This document shows positions 51,910 through 61,460 of a stretch of DNA of 64,000 nucleotides, in pieces. Each line of letters begins with the position of its first letter. The stretch's first letter is position 1. The stretch is from positions 124,001 through 188,000 of the forward strand of contig NZ_CP117772.1 of the NCBI RefSeq assembly GCF_028623165.1, read 5' to 3'. The position numbers were made by a program, and so were the translations under genes. The notes below the pieces were generated by a model, which was not told the origin of the DNA, searched no databases, and worked only from the letters and a program-made list of their open reading frames with translations. Origin of the DNA: Nostoc sp. UHCC 0926. Lineage in GTDB: Bacteria; Cyanobacteriota; Cyanobacteriia; Cyanobacteriales; Nostocaceae.

Positions 51910-52899
51910 CTATACAGTAACTAATGCCTTTAATTCCTCAGTTTTTAATCTTGGCCCATAGGATGTAACAATCTTAGAAGCTGCGGCTGATGCTAATTTT
52001 CCGGCTTCTTCATAGCTCATACCTTGGGTAATTCCATAGAGGAAAGCTCCTGCATACATATCTCCTGCTCCCACTGTATCTACAGCTTTTACTTGAGGTG
52101 CAGCGATTTCGATTAATTTCTGACCATCAAATACTACTGAACCCTTGGCACCGCGAGTAATGGCAAATTTCTTACTCAGGGTTTTTAGTTTGTCTACAGC
52201 TACTTGAAAATTTTCTGTATCTGCTAGTTCTAATGCTTCACTTTCATTCGCAAAAATTAAGTCTAAACCAGGCCCAATGATGTCTAATAGACCATCTTTA
52301 AAAAATCTCACCATATTGTAATCAGATAGGGACATGGTGGTTTTTACTCCCGCTTTTTCAGCTATTTCTCTAGCCTTTATAGCTGCTTCTTTTGCTGTGG
52401 AAGAAGTCACTAAATATCCTTCTATATATACATATTCTGAATCAGCGATCGCTGATGATACTAATTCTTGTGTAGAAAATTCTCCAGTAATTCCCAAAAA
52501 TGTATTCATGGTGCGATCTGCATCGGGAGTTACTAACACCAAACATTTACCTGTAATTCCTGATTGGCGATCGCCATTTTTTAAGTTGGTATCTACCTGA
52601 GAGTTGAGTAAATCCTCGATGTAAAAGTCTCCAAATTCGTCATTAGCCACTTTACAGGAATAAAAAACTTTTCCTCCTAGTTGACTAATTGCCACTATTG
52701 TGTTTGCTGCTGAACCTCCACAACTCTTATGGCAATGAAGATTTTTGAGATTTTCCAAAATATGATTTTGACTCTCTTCATCTAGGAGTGTCATTACACC
52801 TTTATCAATCTTTAACTCTTGTAGTAACTCTAGAGATACTTCGTATTCTATATCTACTAAGGCATTACCTACACCATAAACATCATATTTCTTGCCCAT
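51910..52899 (-). CDS. PfkB-family kinase, adenosine-kinase-like
   Basis: A 329-residue ribokinase-fold enzyme. YDVYGVGNALVDIEYEVSLE; the glycine-rich HKSCGGSAANTIVAISQLGG; and the catalytic/anion-hole motif AVDTVGAGDMYAGAFLYGI (Asp in GAGD). It phosphorylates a nucleoside or sugar with ATP. Close relatives in cyanobacteria are annotated adenosine kinase (AMP from adenosine). The secreted adenosine deaminase encoded at 53700-55271 makes a purine-nucleoside theme plausible. Length and motifs are intact. Upstream gap to 53076 holds no supported gene. Confidence 0.82.
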   Translation of the reverse strand: MGKKYDVYGVGNALVDIEYEVSLELLQELKIDKGVMTLLDEESQNHILENLKNLHCHKSCGGSAANTIVAISQLGGKVFYSCKVANDEFGDFYIEDLLNSQVDTNLKNGDRQSGITGKCLVLVTPDADRTMNTFLGITGEFSTQELVSSAIADSEYVYIEGYLVTSSTAKEAAIKAREIAEKAGVKTTMSLSDYNMVRFFKDGLLDIIGPGLDLIFANESEALELADTENFQVAVDKLKTLSKKFAITRGAKGSVVFDGQKLIEIAAPQVKAVDTVGAGDMYAGAFLYGITQGMSYEEAGKLASAAASKIVTSYGPRLKTEELKALVTV

Positions 52900-53076
52900 T
52901 GTTTATCTCCGAGAATAACTTCTGTCTGACTTGAACAGAATTGATAATAACAGATAGGCAGCAGATAAAAGTTGCTTGGTCATAATTTCGTAGACCCGCA
53001 TTTTTTCAGGGTCTTTGGGCTACAGCAGTTTTATCGGGAGCAAAGAAAATTCTAGCTGAAAGCGGGTTGTTCATTT

Positions 53077-53268
53077 TCAAGCAGAAATTGTTGCTAGGGG
53101 CGAAGGACGCTTGCGGCACAGAGCTACCGCCAGTTGGCGCGACATCTCTGCATATTCGGCTTTGAGATGTTGAGAGCAGAAGGCATCGGTGAGGCGGGTG
53201 ATTTCCTCAAATTTCTCTTGCATCGGTTTGGGAACTTTTTCGCCTACTGGTTTAGCTATACAAATCAT
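53077..53268 (-). pseudogene. short fragment of a DUF6398-like domain
   Basis: Reads KPMQEKFEEITRLTDAFCSQ, HLKAEYAEMSRQLAVALCRK, RPSPLATISA. The MxEKFxEITxLTDxFCxxHL pattern with CRKRPSPL is the start of a domain often seen next to SEC-C motifs in hypothetical proteins. The rest of the domain is missing, so probably a relic. Confidence 0.45.
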
Positions 53269-53699
53269 CCAATGTCTTTATTGTCAGCGATCGCCACCTT
53301 TAATAGATTAAATTTTAGAGATGTCCAGCTGCTAATACTGGTACTTGTCACACGATGCCACAGGTTTCCAGAGTCAAAAAAAGCTAGATTCCATAATTTC
53401 TACTGAAATTAACACAGTTAATTTCACTGTCAACTATATAAAAATTAAAAGATTCTCTCTACTTCTTGGCTAGAAGTATTGTATAATCCGCTTGAAAAGC
53501 TGGCTCCAGCTAGTTTAGCGACAAAAAGTACAGTGTAGTAGAGTTATTGTTTATCACCACGACAACTCAAAAACTATTTGCAGCCTATGGCGGACATGTG
53601 ATCACTGTTTCTGATGCTTATTACCCCAGATAAACGCTACAATGATGCGGCAATTTAACCAGATAATTATGGCCATGTTTGACAAAAAAATAAATCTAT
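53269..53699. other. intergenic region upstream of adenosine deaminase
   Basis: No coding frame of note beyond chance. The deaminase promoter should lie here. The last 40 bases before ATG 53700 carry no strong ribosome site (gacaaaaaaataaatctat). Confidence 0.4.
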
Positions 53700-55271
53700 A
53701 TGCATAGACGAGCGCCCTTATATTTGTTTTTAGGAGTATTAACGAGTTCTAGCTGTTTTATCTTCAGTGTAGCAGCCCAAGTCCCATCTAATTCGCAGCA
53801 GTCCTCGACTCGGAGTGAAGCTCAAACTGCTAGTTGGTTTGAAGTCCATCGCGCCCAGCCAGCCGCTTTACGAGCATTTGTACAGCGAATGCCGAAGGGA
53901 GGAGATATCCACAGTCATCTAAGCGGGGCTGTGTACGCAGAACATTATCTGGAGTGGGCTGCCACCGATGAGTATTGTGTGAATCCAAAGGTGGGGGCTT
54001 TAGTTGAACCTAAGGCTTGCAGTCAGGACAGTAGCTATTTTCCCGCCTCAGAATTGTTAAACCGAACATCTGTTTATGATTCCCTAATAAATCGTTGGTC
54101 TACTCGTAACCTCCAATTTGCTGGAAAATCCGGGCACGACCAATTTTTTGAGGCTTTTAGTGGTTTTGGGACAATATCAGACTCTATGAGCCGTCGGGAT
54201 GATATGGTCGCGGAAGTAGCAAATCGGGCAGCTTCGCAGCATATTACCTATCTAGAATTAATGCTTACCGTTCAGGGCAGTGAGGTTCGACAGCTAGGGC
54301 GTGAAGTTGGTTGGAATAAAGATTTTGCTCTGATGCACCGTCAATTGCTCAAGCGAGGATTAACCGAGCTAGTGACCCTCGGCAGTCAGCAATTAACACA
54401 GTTGGAGCGTGAAGTTGCGAAAACACTCGGTTGCGGCACTCCATCGGCGCAGCCTGGATGTACAGTGACGGTGCGCTATTTGCAGCAAACTACAAGAACA
54501 AAATCGCCTGTTGAAGTATTTGCTCAGTTAGCTTATGCCTTTGCACTAGCTTCATCTCAAAAGCGAGTTGTTGGTATCAATCTCGTCGCCCCAGAAGACA
54601 ACCCGATTGCACTGCGTGACTACACCCTGCAAATGCAGATGCTGCAATTTTTAAAACGCCAATTTCCCAATGTTAAGATCGCACTCCATGCCGGAGAGTT
54701 AACCTTGGGGTTTGTTCCGACCGAGGATTTACGTTTTCATATTCGGCAAGCTGTAGAAGTAGCACAGGCATCTCGCATCGGACATGGCGTGGACATTCTT
54801 TTTGAGGAGCGTCCCTTCGAGTTGATGGAGCAAATGCAGCGACGCAGCGTGTTGGTCGAAATCTGCCTGACCAGTAATGAGATCATTTTGAATGTCCAGG
54901 GAGATAACCATCCTTTTAGGGAGTATTGGAAGGCTGGAGTACCAATGACCCTTGCTTCCGATGATGAAGGCATTTCCCGCATCGATTTGAGTCATGAGTA
55001 TCTGTTAGCGGCAACGAGATATGGGCTGGGATATAAAGACCTCAAGCGACTGGCTCGTAATAGCTTAGAATATAGTTTCGCTCCGGGAAATAGTCTCTGG
55101 AAGTCGCCTGAGTTTAAGGCAATGGTTCCAGCTTGTGCAAGCGATACCCCTGATGAAACTTCTGTTTCTCAAGGGTGCAGCGCTTTTTTGCACAAGAGCG
55201 AGCGCACGCGGATTCAATGGCAGCTAGAGTCGGAATTTGCTCTGTTTGAGTTATTGCAGAACTGGCTTTGA
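53700..55271 (+). CDS. secreted adenosine deaminase family protein
   Basis: A 523-residue metallo-hydrolase. An N-terminal signal peptide (LFLGVLTSSSCFIFSVAAQ) sends it to the periplasm or outside. Zinc and catalytic residues are recognisable: HSH (His71, His73) in KGGDIHSHLSG, HAGE in KIALHAGELTLGF, RIGHGVD, and SDDEG in TLASDDEGISRID. This is the ADGF/extracellular adenosine deaminase pattern; it would deaminate adenosine or 2'-deoxyadenosine to (deoxy)inosine outside the cytoplasm. Length is close to secreted ADA-like proteins rather than 340-residue cytosolic ones. The local adenosine kinase might salvage adenosine that escapes. Confidence 0.85.
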   Translation: MHRRAPLYLFLGVLTSSSCFIFSVAAQVPSNSQQSSTRSEAQTASWFEVHRAQPAALRAFVQRMPKGGDIHSHLSGAVYAEHYLEWAATDEYCVNPKVGALVEPKACSQDSSYFPASELLNRTSVYDSLINRWSTRNLQFAGKSGHDQFFEAFSGFGTISDSMSRRDDMVAEVANRAASQHITYLELMLTVQGSEVRQLGREVGWNKDFALMHRQLLKRGLTELVTLGSQQLTQLEREVAKTLGCGTPSAQPGCTVTVRYLQQTTRTKSPVEVFAQLAYAFALASSQKRVVGINLVAPEDNPIALRDYTLQMQMLQFLKRQFPNVKIALHAGELTLGFVPTEDLRFHIRQAVEVAQASRIGHGVDILFEERPFELMEQMQRRSVLVEICLTSNEIILNVQGDNHPFREYWKAGVPMTLASDDEGISRIDLSHEYLLAATRYGLGYKDLKRLARNSLEYSFAPGNSLWKSPEFKAMVPACASDTPDETSVSQGCSAFLHKSERTRIQWQLESEFALFELLQNWL

Positions 55272-55338
55272 TTGACTTTCACGAAAAATGTAGAGCAACG
55301 AATTATTTGACCGCACATTTACATCTCTCTACATAAAT

Positions 55339-56520
55339 TTAGCCCTTAATACAAAGAACTTGTTTGAGTGTTGCTACAACTTCAACCAAATCCGCTTGAT
55401 TTTCCATCACTTGTTCTATCGGCTTATAAGCACTAGGAATTTCATCTAACACACCCTCATCTTTACGGCATTCTACGCCATTTGTTTGCTCAATTAAATC
55501 ATCAAGTGTATAAACATTTTTTGCCTTATTTCTTGACATCAAACGTCCGGCACCGTGGGAACAAGAACAGAAGCTCTGGGCATTACCTTTACCCTTAACA
55601 ATGAAAGATTTTGCCCCCATCGAACCAGGGATAATCCCATAGTCTTCAGTCTGGGCGCGAACTGCACCCTTACGAGTAACGTATACATCCTCGTCAAAAT
55701 GCACTTCTTTTTCAGCGTAATTGTGATGACAATTAACCTGCAATAAAGGTTTAGTTGCCTTCCCACCTGCTAAATGCTTCTCAACTATGTGCTTAAAACG
55801 CGCCATCATCACATCGCGGTTGACACGCGCATAGTCTTGTGACCATTGCAAATCGTACCAATATGCTTGGAATTCTGGCGTACCAGCGACAAAGTGAGCT
55901 AAATCAGGGTCAGGCAATTTATTACCTGCCATCTTTGCTAATTCTCTGGCTGTATGAATGTGACACTGAGCTAATTTATTGCCGATATTGCGTGAACCAG
56001 AATGCAGCATCAACCAAACTTGATTCTCTGTATCAAGGCACACTTCAATAAAGTGGTTTCCTCCACCAAGAGAACCCATCTGTTTCATTGCTTTACTTTG
56101 TAGGTCTTGTACGCCGCGATGCAAATCTTTAAAATCATCCCAGCGTTGCCAGTTGGTGACAGATTTTTCAACATCTTTGTTTTCGTTGAATCCAGTAGGA
56201 ATTGCTGCTTCAATATCCAGACGGATTTTCTTCAGTTTACCTTCCAGTTGTTCAGCGGTGAATGCTGTCTTGATAGCGCTCATTCCACAACCAATATCTA
56301 CACCGACAGCAGCTGGAATAATTGCCTCTTTGGTCGCAATTACAGAACCCACTAAGGCACCTTTTCCTAAGTGAACATCTGGCATTAATGCCACGTGCTT
56401 AAACACAAATGGTAGCGATGCCACATTTTTTGCCATCTGAGTTTCTTCTGAACCTAAAAAGTGATTTGCCCAAGAAAATACGGGTATTGGTGTGGTAATT
56501 TCTAAATTTTTATAGGGCAT
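55339..56520 (-). CDS. rtcB: RtcB-family RNA ligase
   Basis: A 393-residue tRNA-splicing/RNA-repair ligase that joins 3'-phosphate or 2',3'-cyclic phosphate to 5'-OH ends with GTP and Mn2+. Metal and guanylylation motifs: GVDIGCGM, GGGNHFIEV, HSGSRNIG, CHHNYAEKE, SHGAGRLMSR (the GMP-linked His). Length matches short bacterial RtcB forms. It has no RtcA, RtcR or archease neighbour. Start ATG 56520 has an agaagaaatt-type ribosome site. Confidence 0.9.
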   Translation of the reverse strand: MPYKNLEITTPIPVFSWANHFLGSEETQMAKNVASLPFVFKHVALMPDVHLGKGALVGSVIATKEAIIPAAVGVDIGCGMSAIKTAFTAEQLEGKLKKIRLDIEAAIPTGFNENKDVEKSVTNWQRWDDFKDLHRGVQDLQSKAMKQMGSLGGGNHFIEVCLDTENQVWLMLHSGSRNIGNKLAQCHIHTARELAKMAGNKLPDPDLAHFVAGTPEFQAYWYDLQWSQDYARVNRDVMMARFKHIVEKHLAGGKATKPLLQVNCHHNYAEKEVHFDEDVYVTRKGAVRAQTEDYGIIPGSMGAKSFIVKGKGNAQSFCSCSHGAGRLMSRNKAKNVYTLDDLIEQTNGVECRKDEGVLDEIPSAYKPIEQVMENQADLVEVVATLKQVLCIKG

Positions 56521-57149
56521 AATTTCTTCTCTTTTGGATTTTAAATTTTAGATTTTGGATTGGGCATAGGGCACTGATAATTATCGCTATGCTTTATAAC
56601 CTATTACTTAGTTAGTTGTAGCAATTTAAATGTTGTATGTCTTTCATTTGGCTCCCTCAATTTTCGTGAAGCTGAAGAATTACTATGTAGTACAAACATA
56701 ATACAAAATACTACAGAAGTCAAGCCCTGAAAACTATCTCTGACATTAACTTCTTTCTCAAGCATTTTTAATGTTTATTAATTTTTATTGCTAACTCTTA
56801 GCTTTATTTTAGCTAGTATGAACATTGGCTGTATGGCGATCGTAATGCAAAAGATTGATTCGATGAATAGTCACTGAGACAGCAGATAATCTGCTACCAG
56901 TATAGATTGATAAGTTTCTCAATCCTCCCTTACGGTGAGAACTCTCACCCCTCTAATTGCGTCTGCGCCCGATTGAGGTGGAGTGGATGAGGTGAAAAGT
57001 TTAGTTATGGAAGCGATCGCGCATAATCTATTTTCTTTACACAAACGCTTTCATCTTGTTTTCAAAGCAAGTAGGCAGGAGTTGTGGAAGCAGTTTTCAA
57101 ACAGCATCTTGGTTACCCTTTTTATTAACGCCAAATCAAACGGACATAA
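56521..57149. other. long intergenic region
   Basis: AT-rich spacer containing one HIP1-like site near 57014 and no coding frame. Promoter for the minus-strand rtcB is expected at 56560-56700. Confidence 0.5.
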
Positions 57150-57849
57150 TAAGTAAGTCAACTTAATTAAAGGTAAAACGCTCCACTGAGTAATTCCCTT
57201 GTATTGAGCTATTTTTTATACCTGACATAATAGCGTTCGCCAAATCATATTCGTCTAAGTACTTGAGACAAATTAGTCCCATTGAAGCCCACAGTTTTAA
57301 AGTCTCCAAATCCGCTAGTTTTGCTTGTACTCTTTGAGGTTGAGAGGAGTTTGCCGGACTATTTCGGATTCTTTTCCACCGCCAATCTTTTTTTTTAAAA
57401 TTCGGCGTACTTGTTCAGTACCCAATTGAATGTTTTTTTCAGATTGCAGTCTCTGACTTATTTGTCGCGCACTATACCTACGTTCTTCTGTCAACCATCG
57501 TTCAACAGCTAACCAATCTTCATCCGCCCAACGTCTTGTTCTACCACGACCAGAGGCTTCCCAAAGCCCCATTAAACCTAATGACGACCACCGATGAATA
57601 CTTTGTCTAACTGTTTTCTCTGCCCAATCCAGATAATCAGCAATTTCTCGTACATTATATCCTTGTGCATTTAATCTTAAAGCGATCACTCGGAGTTTTG
57701 TTCGTCGTGGAACTCCATTTGCACAGATGAGCTCTAACAGCGTCAGATCTTCTTCTGGAGTTAGTTTTATTTTTAACGGTGCTGGCATCGTTTTTTACGT
57801 AAATGCTGCCTTCATTCCATTTTACCTTTTTTTAGGTTGAGCTACTTAT
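57150..57849 (-). mobile_element. IS630-family element, internally deleted
   Basis: Left end taagtaagtcaacttaatta at 57150 and right end ttttttaggttgagctactt near 57829-57848 are partial inverted copies. Minus-strand coding: helix-turn-helix half at 57315-57788, then after a frame change QAKLADLETLKLWASMGLIC, LKYLDE, and directly YDLANAIMSGIKNSSIQGNY, SVERFTFN. So the catalytic half lacks everything between the first aspartate region and the C-terminal tail. Same design as the relic at 708-1132. Confidence 0.7.
57315..57788 (-). CDS. IS630-type N-terminal DNA-binding protein
   Basis: A 157-residue frame. Two helix-turn-helix units: LICANGVPRRTKLRVIALRL, NAQGYNVREIADYLDWAEKT, VRQSIHRWSSLGLMG; then TRRWADEDWLAVERWLTEER, RYSARQISQRLQSEKNIQLG, TEQVRRILKKKIGGG. 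This is the DNA-binding part of IS630/Tc1-like transposases. It could act only as a terminal-repeat-binding protein because the catalytic half is deleted. The last eight residues (NLKEYKQN) come from the frame change. Confidence 0.75.
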   Translation of the reverse strand: MPAPLKIKLTPEEDLTLLELICANGVPRRTKLRVIALRLNAQGYNVREIADYLDWAEKTVRQSIHRWSSLGLMGLWEASGRGRTRRWADEDWLAVERWLTEERRYSARQISQRLQSEKNIQLGTEQVRRILKKKIGGGKESEIVRQTPLNLKEYKQN

Positions 57850-58251
57850 TAAGTCTCAATCAAAAGTAGATTATGATATTTGGTTTATCAAAAAACAGTC
57901 GGCTGATGAAGGTAGGAGCCATCTACGCTATTATCAGTAATCTGAGCGAAGTTTTTTGCGTAGGCGTAGCCCACCGCAGGCATCGCTTTCTTCCGTAATC
58001 CTCTTAAATACATGCTGAAACTTTGGTGTTGTACTTACCGCCAGAACAAGAGCATCACTTTTTGGTGGCTTATCTTCAGGTGGGGTCCCAATCCCCATCT
58101 GCAAAACTCCCTGTGGATTTCAGATATAGTGACTTATGAAGCTATTTTGAGAGAACTATGCACTCAAGTGATATTTACCGTATTCTATAAGTGGACTAGT
58201 TAAGTAGTGCCAATCTTTATACAGAGATTTTTCTTTACATGAAAAACACTG
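57850..58251. other. intergenic region with an inverted dispersed repeat
   Basis: The dispersed repeat occurs inverted at 57957-57987 (tgcgtaggcgtagcccaccg). Around 58012-58130 one frame reads LYLPPEQEHHFLVAYLQVGS, QSPSAKLPVDFRYSDL, a coding-like scrap of unknown origin. Confidence 0.5.
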
Positions 58252-59316
58252 ATGAAACGCTTGAATTTTTTACAACAGTCCCAAAAATTTACAACATTAT
58301 CAGAACAAAAAACTCCCGTGTTGTCGCAACAGGAGCCAACTAACACTTCTACTGAATCGAACAATCCTCTCAACAAAAAATTATCACCTTCTTGGATTCG
58401 GTATCTGTTATTGCTTACAGGATCGGGAGTATTGTTGAGTATTGTTGCAATTTATTTAGGAAATTATGCTTACCGTCAATGGCAATACACGCAAAAATAT
58501 CTACAAACTGATAATGCTCATGTCACCGCAGAGATTAACCCTGTGACTACTCGTGTATCAGGAATAGTCACTGAAATTACATTTAATGATAATCAAATGG
58601 TATCTCCGGGCATGATATTAGTTAAACTTGACAAAAGCAACTATCAATTATCTCTGGCACAGGCAAAAACATCTCTAGAATTAGCTAAACAGCAAGCAGC
58701 ATTGGCACGAGAAAAAATTCTCAAAATTGTTATTGATACTCCAGAACCACAGCCAGTTCGCAAAAACAAAAATGTTCAAATAGAACAAAAAGCTTTGATT
58801 AAAAAAAGAACTTTACAAGCACAAGTCCTGAATCAGCAAAAGAGGCTAAATGAGCAACAATATAAGATAGCGTTGGCTACTTTTACTCAAAAGCAGGTAG
58901 AGGTAAAAAAAGCGGAACTGGAGTTAGACTACACTAACATTGCCACTGTGGTTGGTGGACTAGTTGGCAATAAAAATGTCCAAGTAGGACAGCAGGTGAT
59001 TCCAGGGCAAACTCTCTTATCAATAATGCAGCCACGTCCTTGGATTATTGCCTATTTCCCAGAAAAACAGTTAGAAAAGATACAGCCAGGGCAAAAGGTG
59101 AAAATTACAGTCTCAGCCTTTGCTAATCGGCAGTTTCAAGGCAAGGTAGATAGTATCGCTTTTATGCCACAAGATAATCTTACGAGTAATTCAGCTTCTA
59201 GTAATTCATTACATCAAATTCCCGTCAAGATTGTGTTTGATGGGTCAAGTATTCAAGGTTACGAATCCCGATTTAATCCGGGAATGTCAGCAGTTGTAAA
59301 AGTTGAAACTAAATAA
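58252..59316 (+). CDS. HlyD/EmrA-type membrane-fusion adaptor
   Basis: A 354-residue periplasmic adaptor of a drug or secretion pump. Disordered N-terminus (1-46), one membrane helix (about 48-71), a barrel-sandwich half-motif TDNAHVTAEINPVTTRVSGI, then a long coiled coil (about 128-215) and the second half-motif GLVGNKNVQVGQQVIPGQTL, LSIMQPRPWIIAYFPEKQLE and the beta-barrel domain to the end. The pattern YxxTDNAxVxAxIxPVxxRVxG is EmrA-like, usually paired with a major-facilitator (EmrB) partner. No transporter gene follows; the next gene is on the other strand 400 bp on. Confidence 0.83.
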   Translation: MKRLNFLQQSQKFTTLSEQKTPVLSQQEPTNTSTESNNPLNKKLSPSWIRYLLLLTGSGVLLSIVAIYLGNYAYRQWQYTQKYLQTDNAHVTAEINPVTTRVSGIVTEITFNDNQMVSPGMILVKLDKSNYQLSLAQAKTSLELAKQQAALAREKILKIVIDTPEPQPVRKNKNVQIEQKALIKKRTLQAQVLNQQKRLNEQQYKIALATFTQKQVEVKKAELELDYTNIATVVGGLVGNKNVQVGQQVIPGQTLLSIMQPRPWIIAYFPEKQLEKIQPGQKVKITVSAFANRQFQGKVDSIAFMPQDNLTSNSASSNSLHQIPVKIVFDGSSIQGYESRFNPGMSAVVKVETK

Positions 59317-59712
59317 AACTTATTAAAATTACTTCTCAATAAGTTTTTTGAATTTCTTTAGCACCCCAAATTTCAAAAAATGGTTACATTTAGGTGATTA
59401 CCCACTCTTGCGTGCCGTCCCTTGGGCGTCTTTGCTAAGAGAAGGCAATCACTCAGAGGTCTGCATCTTGCCCAAGACGGCTCAAAAAGCTTAAAATTGC
59501 TCCAGTTATTAGAGAAAACTTAGGTTTGGAGTACTTGCACGAGTGCTTGTAACATTATTCAGCGTTGCAGACTGTGCTCAATAAACTGAGTAGTTAAGTT
59601 TGGCCAGTGGGGAATTCCTTGTTTAGATGGGAAGTTGGTTAATTAGAATGAGCAGCAGGTGCGACCAAGAAGTTGCTTATTTTATACTTGTTCTAATACT
59701 ATGCTTGCTTTG
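59317..59712. other. intergenic region
   Basis: Between the convergent adaptor and DUF1003 genes. No hairpin with T-tract, no repeat recognised. Minor repeat-like segment at 59410-59450. Confidence 0.45.
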
Positions 59713-60333
59713 TCACTCCTGAGTTGGTATTTTTTGCTGAGAGAAATTTGCTAACTCTGATGCTAAGGTTTCTTCTAATACATTTATAATTGCGTGCGGA
59801 TCAGTAGGAGACTTCATCATTTCGGCCTCCGGGTCAGAGCGATTTTTGACATTAGGAATATCCTGGCGTAATTCCTCAACTAAACCGATAAGTTTAGCGA
59901 TTTTCTGCTCAGAAAGCAGGTTGAGTTGAAGGCTAAGTTGCGCCCGTTGCTCTGCTAACTTTTCTTGTCGCTCTTGTTTAATCAACACCCCTGTTGTGAC
60001 TAACAGTGAACCAGTAGTTAGTGAAAATTGTAGCCAAGAAAATGGCGGGGGGTCAAATCTTGATAAGCCTAAACGTCGTGGTAAAATATTAGGTATTACC
60101 CACAGTGTCATTCCTAGTAAGATACTGTAAAGGAATGCCGGACGACCAAAAAAGGCGCTTGCCGCTTCTACAACCCGCTGGTGGCGAGGTACATCCTTCT
60201 CGTAGCGCCTATGTAAGGCGATGATAGTTTCGATATTTTGACTAATAGCTGACGGTAATGGGGCTGTGGGCAGAATAGTTTGACACGATGCTTGCGGTGA
60301 ATCGCTTGGATTTGGTTTATTTTGGGAGAGCAT
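59713..60333 (-). CDS. DUF1003 membrane protein
   Basis: A 206-residue protein with the DUF1003 core: HQRVVEAASAFFGRPAFLYS, ILLGMTLWVIPNILPRR, FDPPPFSWLQFSLTTGSLLV, TTGVLIKQERQEKLAEQRAQ. Two membrane helices (about 65-85 and 97-118) are followed by a cytoplasmic coiled coil (119-165). Function unknown in the literature I recall. The N-terminal 40 residues are Pro/Ser-rich. Monocistronic. Confidence 0.8.
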   Translation of the reverse strand: MLSQNKPNPSDSPQASCQTILPTAPLPSAISQNIETIIALHRRYEKDVPRHQRVVEAASAFFGRPAFLYSILLGMTLWVIPNILPRRLGLSRFDPPPFSWLQFSLTTGSLLVTTGVLIKQERQEKLAEQRAQLSLQLNLLSEQKIAKLIGLVEELRQDIPNVKNRSDPEAEMMKSPTDPHAIINVLEETLASELANFSQQKIPTQE

Positions 60334-60987
60334 TGGTAGTCTGACTTGATAAATGATTCCTCCAATTTCTTAACTCAAGTTTAGACTGCGGATCTATACT
60401 TTGAGGTAGAAAAAACGTATGAAAGTACCAAAAGACAGATTTTGGCACATTGCTATTGCTGCTGAATCAAACAAGATTTTTAGAGTTTGTCCAAAACCAG
60501 GCTCAAGGTTCTGAACCGAAATCTAATCATAAAGGCATTTACTTTGCCACGCCCGTTCCAAAGGAATAAATACAGCACAATTCAAGTATTTGAACCACAT
60601 CTGTTGTAGGGGCGCAAGGCTTTGCGCCTCTACCGCGTGGTCTATTTACCTGAAAATAGCTAGCTGTAAATGGTCGCATAAAGGGATTGTGGCGCTAAAC
60701 AGAAAGACTGTCATGTCCCTTGCGCGTCTTGTAGAGAAGGCAGTTATTCCGCTACGCCCGTTGCTCAAAATGAAAAATGGTCAAGTCATGCGATCGCATC
60801 TCAGAAAATAGAACTATAGCAACCGCCAAGGTGGTTAGGACAAACAGTATACTCTAGAAGCAAAGTAAATCTAGATACAGATTAAGCGTTAAGTACAAGA
60901 AAAGCTTTGACTTGAGATTAAGCGGTATTAGTCAGCATTTTTAAGCATCTGTAAGCAGTAGCAAAGATATGTTTGTAAGGACAAGAG
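60334..60987. other. intergenic region with repeats
   Basis: Copy of the 59-base palindromic repeat at 60606-60668 (also 32358-32416). A + strand scrap at about 60476-60568 (RFLEFVQNQAQGSEPKSNHK, GIYFATPVPKE, stop) looks like the tail of a lost gene. A 73-codon frame through the repeat is not considered real. Confidence 0.55.
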
Positions 60988-61257
60988 CTAGTAATCGCAA
61001 TTAAAATTCGCCGTGGGCTTACAGTAATCAAAATGATGTAATGATTGTGCAGAGTTTATACTCACAACTTTAGCTATTTCTGGTAATGATTTTCTTTTTA
61101 TTGGTGAGATTATTCCTAAGTGCAAATATTTGAAGCACTCATAATTTCTCACCTCTTTAAATAAATCTTGATCCTCTGCACAATATTCATCTACGATCGC
61201 AACTGTTGGGTGAGCGTCTCTAGCCAAATGTTTGAGGATTTGTAATTCTACATCCAT
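60988..61257 (-). pseudogene. IS701-family transposase N-terminal fragment
   Basis: 89 codons: MDVELQILKHLARDAHPTVA, IVDEYCAEDQDLFKEVRNYE, CFKYLHLGIISPIKRKSLPE, IAKVVSINSAQSLHHF. This is the N-terminal region of IS701-type (IS4-superfamily) transposases, normally about 400 residues; the catalytic domain is missing. Confidence 0.7.
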
Positions 61258-61460
61258 TGCCCTGCTTAACTTTCTTAAATTTCTTAACTTTCTTCTTAGA
61301 TGTCTTCTTAAATGTCTTAACTAGTATTGCGTTTTATTTAAAAAACTGGGATTATTTGTTTGGTATGTCTACTGGATGATTAAAAATAAATTATAATTTA
61401 GGTTATAAACTAATAATAAATTTTAATTAATATTAAGATTTAAGTTGGAAATAAAAGCTA

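Noticed and set aside
60590..60811. 73-codon + frame
   Set aside because: Largely composed of the 59-base palindromic repeat.
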